Source: JAWLBY01 sp041687455
GTDB lineage: Bacteria; Pseudomonadota; Gammaproteobacteria; Xanthomonadales; Xanthomonadaceae
Assembly: GCA_041687455.1 (NCBI GenBank)
Contig: JAWLBY010000022.1
Location: 1-62,680, forward strand
Length of the DNA stretch: 62,680 bases
Direction: 5' to 3'
Below are positions 24,903 to 33,386 of the stretch, one piece after another (within the stretch, counting starts at the first letter, position 1; the number at the start of each line of letters is the position of its first letter). The notes below the pieces were generated by a model. It saw only the letters and a list, made by a program, of their open reading frames with translations. It made no database searches and was not told where the DNA came from. A program made the translations under genes and the position numbers.

Positions 24903-26258
24903 TCAGAGCAGCAGACGCCGGATGTCGCCGAGCTGCTGCGCGAGGTAGCTCGTGAAGCGTGCCGCTTCGGCGCCGTCGATGACCCGGTGGTCGTAGGACA
25001 GCGACAGCGGCAGCAGCAGGCGCGGCGCGAACTCGCGGCCGTTCCAGACCGGTTGCAGGCTCGATTTCGAGACGCCGAGGATCGCCACTTCCGGAGCATT
25101 GATGATCGGCGTGAAGGCAGTGCCACCGACGCCGCCGAGCGAACTGATCGAGAAGCAGCCTCCGCTCATGTCGGCCGGCCCGAGCTTCTTCTCGCGCGCT
25201 TTCTTCGAAATCGCGGCGAGTTCCTGCGCCAGCGCCAGCAGGCCTTTCTGGTCGCAATCGCGGATCACCGGAACGACCAGCCCGTCCGGTGTATCGACGG
25301 CAATGCCGACATGGAAATAGCGCTTGAGCACCAGCGTCTCGCCGGACTCGTCGAGCGAGGCATTGAAGCTCGGGAACTGCTTCAGTGCCGCGACGACCGC
25401 CTTGATCAGGAACACCAGCGGCGTGACCTTGAGCTCCTTGTTTTCCTCCGCGAGCCGCTTGCGGAAGGCGTCCATCTCGGTGATGTCGGCCTGATCGAAC
25501 TGCGTGACGTGCGGGATCATCGCCCAGTTGCGGGCCAGGTTCGCGCCGGAAATCTTCTTGATCCGCGACAGCGGCTGCGGCTCGACCGGGCCGAATCTGG
25601 CGAAGTCGACCTTCGGCCACGGCAGCAGGCTGAGCCCGGCGCCGGGCGCCGCCGTCCGCGCCTGCGCGCCCGCTCCGGCCAGCGCCTGCTTGACGTAGCC
25701 CTGCACGTCCTCACGCACGATCCGGCCGCCGCGACCGCTGCCGCGCACCTGGCCGAGATCGACTCCGAGTTCGCGCGCGAACAGCCGCACCGCCGGACTC
25801 GCGTACGGCGCCGACTGCGGATGCACCGCCTCGGCGTCGAACCGCACCGGCGGCGTCCGTGGCTCGGCCGCGGCTGGCGTCGGCGCGGCTGCCGGTGCGG
25901 CCACTGGCGCCGGCTCCGTTGCAACCGGCGCCGGCTCGACCTCGGCTGGCTCGACCGGGGTCGGTGCCGGCGTGGCCGCCGGCGGCGCGCCGGCCCCGGC
26001 CTGCTCGGCCAAGCCGTCGCTCGGTTCGATCACGGCGACCACCATGCCTTCGGACACCGGATCGCCGACCTTGGCGCGGATCTCGCGGACGATGCCGGCA
26101 AATGGCGCCGGCACCTCCATCGTCGCCTTGTCCGATTCCAGCGTCAGCAGACCCTGGTCGCGGGTCACCGTATCACCGACCGCCACCAGGATCTCGATCA
26201 CCGGCACGTCGGTGTAGTTGCCGATATCCGGGACCTGCACTTCCTTGGTAGCGGCCAT
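24903..26258 (-). CDS. aceF: Pyruvate dehydrogenase E2 (dihydrolipoamide acetyltransferase)
   Basis: A 451-residue E2 with one N-terminal lipoyl domain (K44 in ESDKATMEVP), a long Ala/Pro/Glu linker (about 85-135), a peripheral subunit-binding domain (YASPAVRLFARELGVDL) and the catalytic acyltransferase domain ending with SYDHRVIDGAEAARF. It transfers acetyl groups from E1 to CoA. The ATG is preceded by GGAGGACAC. E1 (aceE) is not in the window; E3 is 6.5 kb downstream. With only one lipoyl domain on E2, the extra one on E3 may compensate. Confidence 0.95.
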   Translation of the reverse strand: MAATKEVQVPDIGNYTDVPVIEILVAVGDTVTRDQGLLTLESDKATMEVPAPFAGIVREIRAKVGDPVSEGMVVAVIEPSDGLAEQAGAGAPPAATPAPTPVEPAEVEPAPVATEPAPVAAPAAAPTPAAAEPRTPPVRFDAEAVHPQSAPYASPAVRLFARELGVDLGQVRGSGRGGRIVREDVQGYVKQALAGAGAQARTAAPGAGLSLLPWPKVDFARFGPVEPQPLSRIKKISGANLARNWAMIPHVTQFDQADITEMDAFRKRLAEENKELKVTPLVFLIKAVVAALKQFPSFNASLDESGETLVLKRYFHVGIAVDTPDGLVVPVIRDCDQKGLLALAQELAAISKKAREKKLGPADMSGGCFSISSLGGVGGTAFTPIINAPEVAILGVSKSSLQPVWNGREFAPRLLLPLSLSYDHRVIDGAEAARFTSYLAQQLGDIRRLLL

Positions 26259-26521
26259 GTGTCCTCCGTGCCATGCGAGCGAAGGCCGGTATTGTGGCGG
26301 CCGCGCGCGCCGGCGACCAGCGCGGCGCGGAACCGGGCCCATCGGCGGCGGTCACAACCGCGGCACCGATACAGTCCGGATGTCCGCCAGCGGACGCCGC
26401 TGGCCGTTCGCGGACAGCCGGAGCGACCGGGGCCGCGATGCAACTGATTGATCCTGAACCGACTGCCGGATGGCACGGTTCATGCTGAATCGATCACAAC
26501 CGATCGCCGAGGAGGTCCGCC

Positions 26522-26794
26522 GTGACCGACATGCTGTCCAGCCTGCTGACCCAACTGGTGCTGACTTTCGTCGCACTGGTGTCGTATCCGGACGCGACCC
26601 CCGGCACCATCCGCGGCGCCGGGCTCGCCGTCGAGCCGCTGCCGGCAACGGTGGTGCCGGCGGAGCGCCCATGCAGCGTCGATCGCACGGCCGCCGGTCG
26701 CGGCGACTGTGATGCCGCCGCACGGATGCGCTGGCAGGTGACGATGCCCTTGCCGGCACTGCGCCGCTGCGGATCCGGCTGCGACGCCGGCTGA
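26522..26794 (+). CDS. Small hypothetical protein with N-terminal hydrophobic segment
   Basis: I do not recognise this 90-residue frame. It starts with GTG after a very strong GAGGAGG (26509-26515, 6 bp spacing), the best evidence that it is real. Residues 4-22 are hydrophobic (LSSLLTQLVLTFVALV), and the tail has four cysteines (RPCS, GDCD, RCGSGC). It might be a small exported or membrane-anchored peptide. It sits between aceF (divergent) and the ABC ATPase gene. Confidence 0.4.
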   Translation: MTDMLSSLLTQLVLTFVALVSYPDATPGTIRGAGLAVEPLPATVVPAERPCSVDRTAAGRGDCDAAARMRWQVTMPLPALRRCGSGCDAG

Positions 26795-26905
26795 CCGGCC
26801 GGGCCACCGCTCCCGTTCCGCCCGAGGCAACCGGTCGACCGCGTCACTTGCGCCCCGCTGTCGCGTCTGCTGCAGTCCACGCCGGATGCCGACAGGGGAA
26901 CCGCA

Positions 26906-27802
26906 ATGCTGACCATTCGTGATCTGTCCAAGACCTACGCCAACGGGGTGCAGGCCTTGCGCCACGTCTCGCTGGACATCCCGACCGGCATGTTCGGCCT
27001 GCTCGGGCCGAACGGCGCCGGCAAGTCGACGCTGATGCGCACGATCGCGACCTTGCAGGACCCGGACAGCGGCCGGATCGATCTCGACGGCATCGACCTG
27101 CTGGCCAACAAGCAGGCCACCCGCAAGCTGCTCGGCTACCTGCCGCAGGAATTCGGCGTCTACCCGAAGGAAGCCGCCTACACGATGCTCGATCACTTCG
27201 CCGTGCTGAAGGGCATCATCGATCGCCGGCAACGGCGCGAGGTTGTCGAAGCGCTGCTGAAGCAGGTCAACCTGTGGGAAGTCCGCGGGCAGAAACTGGG
27301 CGGGTTCTCCGGTGGCATGCGACAACGCTTCGGCATCGCGCAGGCCCTGCTCGGCAACCCGAAGCTGATCATCGTCGACGAACCGACCGCCGGCCTCGAT
27401 CCGGAGGAACGCAACCGGTTCCTGAACCTGCTGGCCGAGATCGGCGAACAGGTCGTCGTGATCCTGTCGACCCACATCGTCGAGGACGTCACCGACCTGT
27501 GTCCGCGGATGGCGATCATCGCCCGCGGCGAGGTGAAGCTCGCCGGCGAGCCGCGCGAGGCGATCGCCTCGCTCGATGGCAGGGTCTGGAAGCGCACCAT
27601 CGAAAAGGGCGCGCTGGCCGACCTCCAGGCACGCATGAACGTGCTGTCGACCCGGCTGGTCGGCGGCCGGACCGTGATCCACGTGCTGGCCGACGAGCGC
27701 CCGGACAGCGGCTTCGAAGCGATCGCGCCGGATCTCGAGGACGTGTATTTCGGCCAGTTGCGCCAGAGCGCGCAGCCGCCAGTGGTTGCCCGCGCGGCCT
27801 GA
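26906..27802 (+). CDS. ABC transporter ATP-binding protein
   Basis: A 298-residue ABC ATPase of the ABC-2 exporter type: Walker A GPNGAGKST, a Q-loop in LGYLPQEFGVYP, signature FSGGMRQRFGIA, Walker B LIIVDEPTAGLDP, and STHIVEDV. Its partner is the permease/M1 peptidase fusion 73 bp downstream. The Shine-Dalgarno contains GGGG (26895-26898). The C-terminal 80 residues are a family-typical extension of unknown role. Confidence 0.9.
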   Translation: MLTIRDLSKTYANGVQALRHVSLDIPTGMFGLLGPNGAGKSTLMRTIATLQDPDSGRIDLDGIDLLANKQATRKLLGYLPQEFGVYPKEAAYTMLDHFAVLKGIIDRRQRREVVEALLKQVNLWEVRGQKLGGFSGGMRQRFGIAQALLGNPKLIIVDEPTAGLDPEERNRFLNLLAEIGEQVVVILSTHIVEDVTDLCPRMAIIARGEVKLAGEPREAIASLDGRVWKRTIEKGALADLQARMNVLSTRLVGGRTVIHVLADERPDSGFEAIAPDLEDVYFGQLRQSAQPPVVARAA

Positions 27803-27875
27803 TCGGCCTGCACCACCCGTTGCCACGCTCATCCGCCGTGCCGCGCCTGCGGCCTCCGGCCCAGGGATTGCCCCG

Positions 27876-30800
27876 ATGCTTCGACACATCCTCGCTTTCG
27901 AGCTGCGCCAGCAGTTCTCCAATCCGGTGTTCTGGATCGTTGGCGCGGCGTTCGCGCTGCTCGGCTTCGGCGCCTCCAGTTCCGACGCGGTGCAGGTCGG
28001 CGGCGCGATCGGCAACGTCCATCGCAACGCACCGACCGTCATCGTCGGCCTGCTGAACGGCTTTTCGGCGTTCTCGGCCTTTCTGGTGACGATCTTCATC
28101 GGCGGTGCCGCGTTGCGTGATTTCGACAACCGCACCGCCGAGCTGTTCTTCACCACGCCACTCGCCAGACGCGACTACCTGCTCGGCCGCTTCCTTGGCG
28201 GCTGGGCCGCTGCGTTCGGCGTGATGCTGGCGACCGTGATCGGCATCGGTGTCGGCTACTTCATGCCGTGGGTCGATCCGGTCCGGCTCGGCCCGCATGG
28301 CGCGGCGCCGTACCTGTGGAGCCTCGGTGTCATCGTGCTGCCGAACCTGCTGTTCATCGGTGGCCTGCTGTTCTGCCTCGCCGTGGCGACCCGATCGATG
28401 CTCGCGACCTACGTCGGCGTGCTGGCGTTCTTCGCGCTGAATGCCGCCACCGCCACGCTGACCGCCGATCTCGATACACGCTGGATCGGCGCCCTGCTCG
28501 ATCCGTTCGGCGCCGCCGCGATCGACGACGCGATCCGCTACTGGTCGATCGTCGAGCGCAACACCGAGCTGCCGCCGATCGATGCGACGCTGCTCGCCAA
28601 CCGGCTGGTCTGGGTTGGCATCGGCGTCGTGCTGCTGTGGTTGTCGGGACGGCTGTTCCGCACCGACCGGGAAGGACTGCGCCTGCTGCGGCGCAAGCCG
28701 GCGACCGCGGCCGGCGGTACGGCCGGCGCGGCAGCGGCGGCGATCCGGCTGCCGGAGGTGGAGCTGCACAGCGGCGCGCTGGCGCAGTGGCGCCAGTTCC
28801 TGCACCAGGCGCGCTTCGACATCCGCGGCGTGCTGAGCGGCGTCGCGCTGCGGGTGATGCTGCTGATCGGGCTGTTCATCCTGGTGGTCGGGCTGATCTT
28901 CGGCGGGCAGATGTTCGGAACCGAGATGTACCCGACCACGCAGCGGATGAACGCCGCGATCACCGGCAGTTTCAGCCTGTTCCTGATCATCCTCGTCACG
29001 TTCTACGCCGGCGAACTGGTCTGGCGTGAACGCAGCCAGCGGATCGCCGAAGTGACCGACGCATTTCCGACCCCGGACTGGATCCCCTTCGCGGCCAAGC
29101 TGGTCGCATTGTCGATCGTGGTGCTGCTGTTCCATGCCGCCGGCATCGTCGTCGCGATCGGCAACCAGTTGCTGCGCGGCTACACCGACATCGAGCCGGC
29201 GCTGTACCTGCAGCAGATGCTGCTGCACTGCGCCGGCTTCATCCTGATGGCGGTGCTCGCGCTGTTCCTGCAGGTCATCGCCAACAACAAGTTCATCGGC
29301 TACCTCGCAATGCTGGTCTACCTGATCAGCCGCACGGTGCTCGGCCTGCTCGATTTCGACGACAACCTGTATCGCCCGTTCGGTGCGCCGGCCGTGCCGT
29401 ATTCGGACATGAACGGGTTTGGCCACTTCATTGTCGGCCATCTGTGGTTCCGCGCCTACTGGGCTGCATTCGCCGGCCTGCTGTTCGTCGCCGGACTGCT
29501 GTTCTGGGTGCGCGGCCGGCGCGACCGCTTCGTCGATCGCGCGCGCGAGGCCGGTCGCCGGTTCGGCCCCGGCGCGGCAGCCGCGACCACGCTGCTGCTG
29601 GCGACGTTCATCGGCCTCGGCGTGTTCATCCATCACAACACGCATCGACTCAACGAATACGTGCCGGGCGATGTCGCGCTCGATCGACAGGCCGATTACG
29701 AGAAGACCTACCGCGACAGCCGCGATCGGCTGCAGCCGCGGATCACGGCGATGTACACCGAGGTCGACATCGTGCCGGAGCGGCGCCAGGTCGCGATCCG
29801 TGGCCGCTACGCGCTGGTCAACCCGCACGACCAGCCGATCGACGTGCTGCACGTCGAGGTCGACCACGACTGGCTGCAGTCGCTGACGTTCGCGCCGCAC
29901 TCGGTCGTGCAACGCGACGATCTGCACGACGTGACGCTGTACCGGCTCGAGCAGCCGATGGCTCCGGGCGCGACGATGGATTTCGAGTTCGCGCTGAGCT
30001 TCGAGCCGAAAGGCTTCGGCAACAGTGCCGGTCCGACCCAGGTGGTCGGCAACGGCACGTTCTTCAACAACTTCGTGCTGCCGACCTTCGGCTACAGCGA
30101 GCGCCGACAGATCGTCGATCGCGGCGAGCGGCGCAAGCGCGATCTCGGCGAGGTTCCGCGAATGCCGAAGATCGATGACGAGTCGGCGCGGGCCAACACG
30201 TACCTTTCCGACGATGCCGACTGGATCGATTTCGAGACCATCATTTCGACCTCGCCGGAGCAGATCGCTCTGGCCCCCGGCTACCTGCAGCGCGAGTGGA
30301 CCGAGAACGGCCGGCGTTACTTCCACTACACGATGGACGTGCCGATGCTGCCGTTCGCGGCCTGGCTGTCGGCCCGCTGGGAGGTCCGCCGCGACCAGTG
30401 GAAAGGCATCCCGATCGAGGTCTACTACCACCCGCCGCACGCCTACAACATCGACCGGATGATCGATGCGAGCAGGAAGTCGCTCGACTACTTCACCGAG
30501 CAGTTCACGCCGTACCAGCACCGGCAACTGCGCATCCTCGAGTTCCCCGGATACCAGAGCTTCGCGCAATCGTTCGCGAACACGGTGCCGTACTCGGAAT
30601 CGATCGGCTTCGTCGCCGACCTGCGCGACCCGGAAGACATCGACTACGTGTTTTTCGTCACCGCGCACGAAGTCGCGCATCAGTGGTGGGCGCACCAGGT
30701 GATCGGCGCCAACGTGCAGGGTTCGACGATGCTGTCGGAGTCGCTGGCCGAGTACTCGGCGCTGATGGTGATGGAAAAGGAATACGGCGCGGCGCAGATG

Positions 30801-31451
30801 CGCCGGTTCCTCAAGTACGAACTCGACAACTACCTGTCGATGCGATCGCGCGAACTGATCGAGGAACTGCCGCTTTCACTGGTCGAGAACCAGCAGTACA
30901 TCCACTACCGCAAGGGCGCGCTGGTGTTCTATGCGCTGAAGGACGCGATCGGCGAAGCGCGGCTCAATGGCATCCTGAAGCGGTTCCTCGAAGACAAGGG
31001 CTACCAGCAGCCACCGTACACGACCAGCCGCGAGCTGCTCGCCTATCTGTACGAGGGAACCGAACCGCAGCACCACGGACTGATCCGCGACCTGTTCGAG
31101 CGGATCGTGTTCTTCGACAACCGCGTGACCGCCGCGCGGGCGACCCGCCGCGATGACGGCCGCTACGTCGTCACGCTCGATCTGCACGCGGCCAAGCTCG
31201 AGGCGCAGGGAAAGGGCGAGGAGAGCGCGCTGCCACTCGACGACGAGATCGAGGTCGGCGTGTTCGCGCGGCCGGCCGACGACGGCGCACTCGACGGAGC
31301 GCCGCTGTATCTGTCGCGGCACCGGTTCACCGAGTCCGACAGCACGATCGAGCTGATCGTCGACGGCGAGCCGTACGAAGTCGGCATCGACCCGTACAAC
31401 AAGCTGATCGACCGGGTGTCCGACGACAACCGGCGCAAGCTGTCGCTGTAG
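27876..31451 (+). CDS. ABC-2 permease fused to an M1-family aminopeptidase domain
   Basis: A 1191-residue fusion. Residues 1 to about 600 contain some twelve hydrophobic helices of two ABC-2-type permease halves (from HILAFELRQQFSNPVFW to the segment before FIHHNTHRLNEYV). From about 610 the protein is M1-peptidase-like and extracytoplasmic. The zinc site HEVAH is at 931-935, followed by LSESLAEYSA as third-ligand region. The GAMEN exopeptidase loop is replaced by PYSESIGF. Such fusions are known in Proteobacteria next to an ATPase gene, as here, but substrates are not established. Export coupled to peptide trimming is inferred. Confidence 0.88.
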   Translation: MLRHILAFELRQQFSNPVFWIVGAAFALLGFGASSSDAVQVGGAIGNVHRNAPTVIVGLLNGFSAFSAFLVTIFIGGAALRDFDNRTAELFFTTPLARRDYLLGRFLGGWAAAFGVMLATVIGIGVGYFMPWVDPVRLGPHGAAPYLWSLGVIVLPNLLFIGGLLFCLAVATRSMLATYVGVLAFFALNAATATLTADLDTRWIGALLDPFGAAAIDDAIRYWSIVERNTELPPIDATLLANRLVWVGIGVVLLWLSGRLFRTDREGLRLLRRKPATAAGGTAGAAAAAIRLPEVELHSGALAQWRQFLHQARFDIRGVLSGVALRVMLLIGLFILVVGLIFGGQMFGTEMYPTTQRMNAAITGSFSLFLIILVTFYAGELVWRERSQRIAEVTDAFPTPDWIPFAAKLVALSIVVLLFHAAGIVVAIGNQLLRGYTDIEPALYLQQMLLHCAGFILMAVLALFLQVIANNKFIGYLAMLVYLISRTVLGLLDFDDNLYRPFGAPAVPYSDMNGFGHFIVGHLWFRAYWAAFAGLLFVAGLLFWVRGRRDRFVDRAREAGRRFGPGAAAATTLLLATFIGLGVFIHHNTHRLNEYVPGDVALDRQADYEKTYRDSRDRLQPRITAMYTEVDIVPERRQVAIRGRYALVNPHDQPIDVLHVEVDHDWLQSLTFAPHSVVQRDDLHDVTLYRLEQPMAPGATMDFEFALSFEPKGFGNSAGPTQVVGNGTFFNNFVLPTFGYSERRQIVDRGERRKRDLGEVPRMPKIDDESARANTYLSDDADWIDFETIISTSPEQIALAPGYLQREWTENGRRYFHYTMDVPMLPFAAWLSARWEVRRDQWKGIPIEVYYHPPHAYNIDRMIDASRKSLDYFTEQFTPYQHRQLRILEFPGYQSFAQSFANTVPYSESIGFVADLRDPEDIDYVFFVTAHEVAHQWWAHQVIGANVQGSTMLSESLAEYSALMVMEKEYGAAQMRRFLKYELDNYLSMRSRELIEELPLSLVENQQYIHYRKGALVFYALKDAIGEARLNGILKRFLEDKGYQQPPYTTSRELLAYLYEGTEPQHHGLIRDLFERIVFFDNRVTAARATRRDDGRYVVTLDLHAAKLEAQGKGEESALPLDDEIEVGVFARPADDGALDGAPLYLSRHRFTESDSTIELIVDGEPYEVGIDPYNKLIDRVSDDNRRKLSL

Positions 31452-31492
31452 CGGCATCGGAGCGGCCGCGCCCGGCGTCGGATGGCGGCGGC

Positions 31493-31522
31493 TGGACGCA
31501 ACCGGTACCGGCCGGGTATAGC
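31493..31522 (+). promoter_or_regulatory. Promoter of the YdcF-like gene, possibly leaderless
   Basis: TGGACG (31493-31498) and TATAGC (31517-31522) are 18 bp apart, and the ATG at 31530 begins 7 bp after the -10. Transcription would start at or next to the ATG, and no Shine-Dalgarno is seen. Confidence 0.45.
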
Positions 31523-31529
31523 TTGCGCG

Positions 31530-32216
31530 ATGCCCACCTCGTTTTCGGCCAGCCACTATCGGCGCCGCCGCGCGCTCCGGATCCTGCGCGCGCTGGCGTT
31601 TACGTTCGGCAGCGGCGGTGTGCTGCTGTGGCTGACCGCGCGGCGGATCCATGCGGTCGCACGGCTGGCATCGTGCCGCGCGCCCGGCGCCGCTATCGTG
31701 GTCGTGCCCGGCTATCGGCTGGCCGGCGGCGAAGTGCCGCCGCCGTTCGCGGCGAGGCTGTCGCGTGCCCTGCAGTTGTGGCGCCGCGATCGCGCACGAA
31801 TCCTGCTGCTGTCGGGCGCCGCCGCCCATCCTGACGGTCCCAGCGAGGCCGCCGGCGGCCTCGCGCTGCTATGCGATCTGGGACTGCCGCCCGACGCGCG
31901 GGTCGTGCTCGACTCGCTGGCCCGCGACACCGACGAGAACCTGCGCAACGCGGCCGGCTTGCTCGAGCGCTCGCCGGGATCGGACAATCCGCCGGCCGAT
32001 GTCGTCATCGTCAGCAACCGCTGGCACCTGGCGCGCTGTGCCTGGCATGCCGAGCAGCTCGGCCTGCCATGGCGCATTTGCGCCGCCGAGCGCCGTTGGC
32101 AGCCGCATCCGTTCGCACTCGTCGCGCTGCTGCGCGAGGCGGCGAGCCTGCTTTCGTTCGCCGGTCCGGCGGCGGCCCGGATCGACCCCCACCGACTGAT
32201 GAGACTGCATCGATGA
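31530..32216 (+). CDS. YdcF/ElyC-family (DUF218) protein
   Basis: A 228-residue DUF218 protein: one N-terminal membrane helix (about 20-36), then IVVVPGYRL, ILLLSGAA, DSLARDTDENLRNA and IVSNRWHLARC, the usual motifs. The related ElyC and SanA proteins act in envelope integrity and lipid-carrier metabolism in E. coli; the exact role here is inferred. The stop overlaps the hemF ATG (ATGA). Confidence 0.8.
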   Translation: MPTSFSASHYRRRRALRILRALAFTFGSGGVLLWLTARRIHAVARLASCRAPGAAIVVVPGYRLAGGEVPPPFAARLSRALQLWRRDRARILLLSGAAAHPDGPSEAAGGLALLCDLGLPPDARVVLDSLARDTDENLRNAAGLLERSPGSDNPPADVVIVSNRWHLARCAWHAEQLGLPWRICAAERRWQPHPFALVALLREAASLLSFAGPAAARIDPHRLMRLHR

Positions 32217-33139
32217 ACGACGCCCGCGACCACGCGAGCCGGGTCCTCGCCTTCCTGACCGACCTGCAGGACACGATCTGCCACGCGCTCGAGCTGGCCG
32301 ACGGCGGCGGCCGTTTCGTCGAGGACTGCTGGCAGCGCGACGAGGGCGGCGGCGGCCGCTCGCGGGTGATCAAGCACGGCGCGGTGTTCGAGCAGGGCGG
32401 GGTGAACTTCTCGGACGTCAGCGGCAGCCGGTTGCCGCCGTCGGCCAGCGCACATCGGCCGGAGCTGGCCGGCGCAGGCTGGCGCGCGATGGGCGTGTCG
32501 CTGGTGCTGCATCCGCACAATCCGTATCTGCCGACCACGCACATGAACGTGCGCTACTTCCAGGCACTGCGCGATGGCGCCGAGGTCGCCTGGTGGTTCG
32601 GCGGCGGCTTCGATCTGACGCCGTTCTACCCGTTCGACGAGGACGTGCTGCACTGGCACACGGTAGCCCGAGATCTCGCCGCGCCGTTCGGCGTCGACGT
32701 CTACGCCCGCCACAAGCAGGCCTGCGACGAATACTTCCATCTGCGCCACCGCAGCGAGGCGCGCGGCATCGGCGGGCTGTTCTTCGATGACCTGCACGAG
32801 TGGGGTTTCGAGCGCAGCTTCGACTACCAGCAGGCGGTCGGCCGCGGCTTCCTCGACGCCTATCTACCGCTGGTCGGGCGTCGCCGAGACATGCCGTACG
32901 GCGAGCGAGAGCGCGAATTCCAGTTGTATCGGCGCGGCCGCTACGTCGAGTTCAACCTGGTCTGGGATCGCGGCACGCTGTTCGGCCTGCAGTCCGGCGG
33001 CCGGACCGAGTCGATCCTGATGAGCCTGCCGCCGCGGGTCCGTTTCGAATACGGCTATGCGCCGGAACCGGGCAGTGCCGAGGCGCGACTCGCCGACTAC
33101 CTGCGTCCGCGCGACTGGCTGGGCGAGCTGCAGAAATAA
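32213..33139 (+). CDS. hemF: Oxygen-dependent coproporphyrinogen III oxidase
   Basis: A 308-residue HemF, which decarboxylates coproporphyrinogen III to protoporphyrinogen IX with O2. The motifs VNFSDVSG, THMNVRYF, GGGFDLTPFYP, GGLFFDDL, and RGRYVEFNLVWDRGT with GLQSGGRTESILMSLPP are intact. ATG 32213 overlaps the YdcF stop. The end of the gene meets the terminator of a convergent small RNA. Confidence 0.96.
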   Translation: MNDARDHASRVLAFLTDLQDTICHALELADGGGRFVEDCWQRDEGGGGRSRVIKHGAVFEQGGVNFSDVSGSRLPPSASAHRPELAGAGWRAMGVSLVLHPHNPYLPTTHMNVRYFQALRDGAEVAWWFGGGFDLTPFYPFDEDVLHWHTVARDLAAPFGVDVYARHKQACDEYFHLRHRSEARGIGGLFFDDLHEWGFERSFDYQQAVGRGFLDAYLPLVGRRRDMPYGEREREFQLYRRGRYVEFNLVWDRGTLFGLQSGGRTESILMSLPPRVRFEYGYAPEPGSAEARLADYLRPRDWLGELQK

Positions 33140-33264
33140 GAAACCCCGCGGGTGAGGGGGCACCCGCGGGGTTAGGGGTCGGAAGGCGGATAGGGGAGGA
33201 TCCGCATTCCTGGAGATTCACTCACTGGGGGGGAGGAGTGAATCTACTGGACGACATTGCATCG
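33133..33264 (-). ncRNA. sX13-like small RNA with three C-rich hairpin loops
   Basis: Read on the minus strand, three hairpins follow one another. (1) AGATTCACTC/GAGTGAATCT (33245-33214) has a 12-base loop with seven consecutive C. (2) GGAATGCGGAT/ATCCGCCTTCC (33210-33181, one mismatch) has loop CCTCCCCT. (3) a 13-bp stem AACCCCGCGGGTG/CACCCGCGGGGTT (33173-33142) has loop CCCCCT and then TTTCTTATTT, a good intrinsic terminator. The core is about 113 nt. Stable stems with C-rich loops are the design of sX13 of Xanthomonas, which pairs with G-rich motifs near start codons (family knowledge; identity here is inferred). The 5' end is estimated from the promoter and could be nearer 33245. Confidence 0.75.
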
Positions 33265-33270
33265 TCCGTG

Positions 33271-33298
33271 TGCATAGACTACGGACCGAACCTGAAAA
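33271..33298 (-). promoter_or_regulatory. Candidate promoter of the sRNA
   Basis: On the minus strand TTTTCA (33298-33293) and TATGCA (33276-33271) are separated by 16 bp. A start about 7 bp downstream would give an RNA of roughly 130 nt. A further small hairpin (GGACGA/TCGTCC) would lie at its 5' end. The match to sigma-70 is moderate. Confidence 0.4.
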
Positions 33299-33373
33299 TT
33301 CGGTGATCCAATCGTTAATGGTGTGGCGCGGTTCAGGAGGCGTTCATCGTTTCTGAACAACGGCCGTGCCCGG

Positions 33374-33379
33374 TAGACT
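33374..33379 (+). promoter_or_regulatory. Candidate -10 box of xthA, leaderless geometry
   Basis: TAGACT lies 7 bp before the xthA ATG at 33387. With no Shine-Dalgarno in between, the transcript could begin at the start codon. No good -35 is present. Confidence 0.35.
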
Positions 33380-33386
33380 CCCGGCG

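Noticed and set aside
22982..24955. 657-residue plus-strand frame
   Set aside because: Antisense to the CheB/CheR hybrid gene, which has clear domains.
27516..30695. 1059-residue minus-strand frame
   Set aside because: Antisense to the ABC ATPase and permease fusion; Gln/Arg/His-rich, without domain signatures.
33142..33173. Plus-strand terminator of hemF
   Set aside because: The hairpin is followed by GTTAGGGG on the plus strand with no T-run; the T-rich tail is on the minus strand, so it belongs primarily to the sRNA, although it could also slow hemF transcription.
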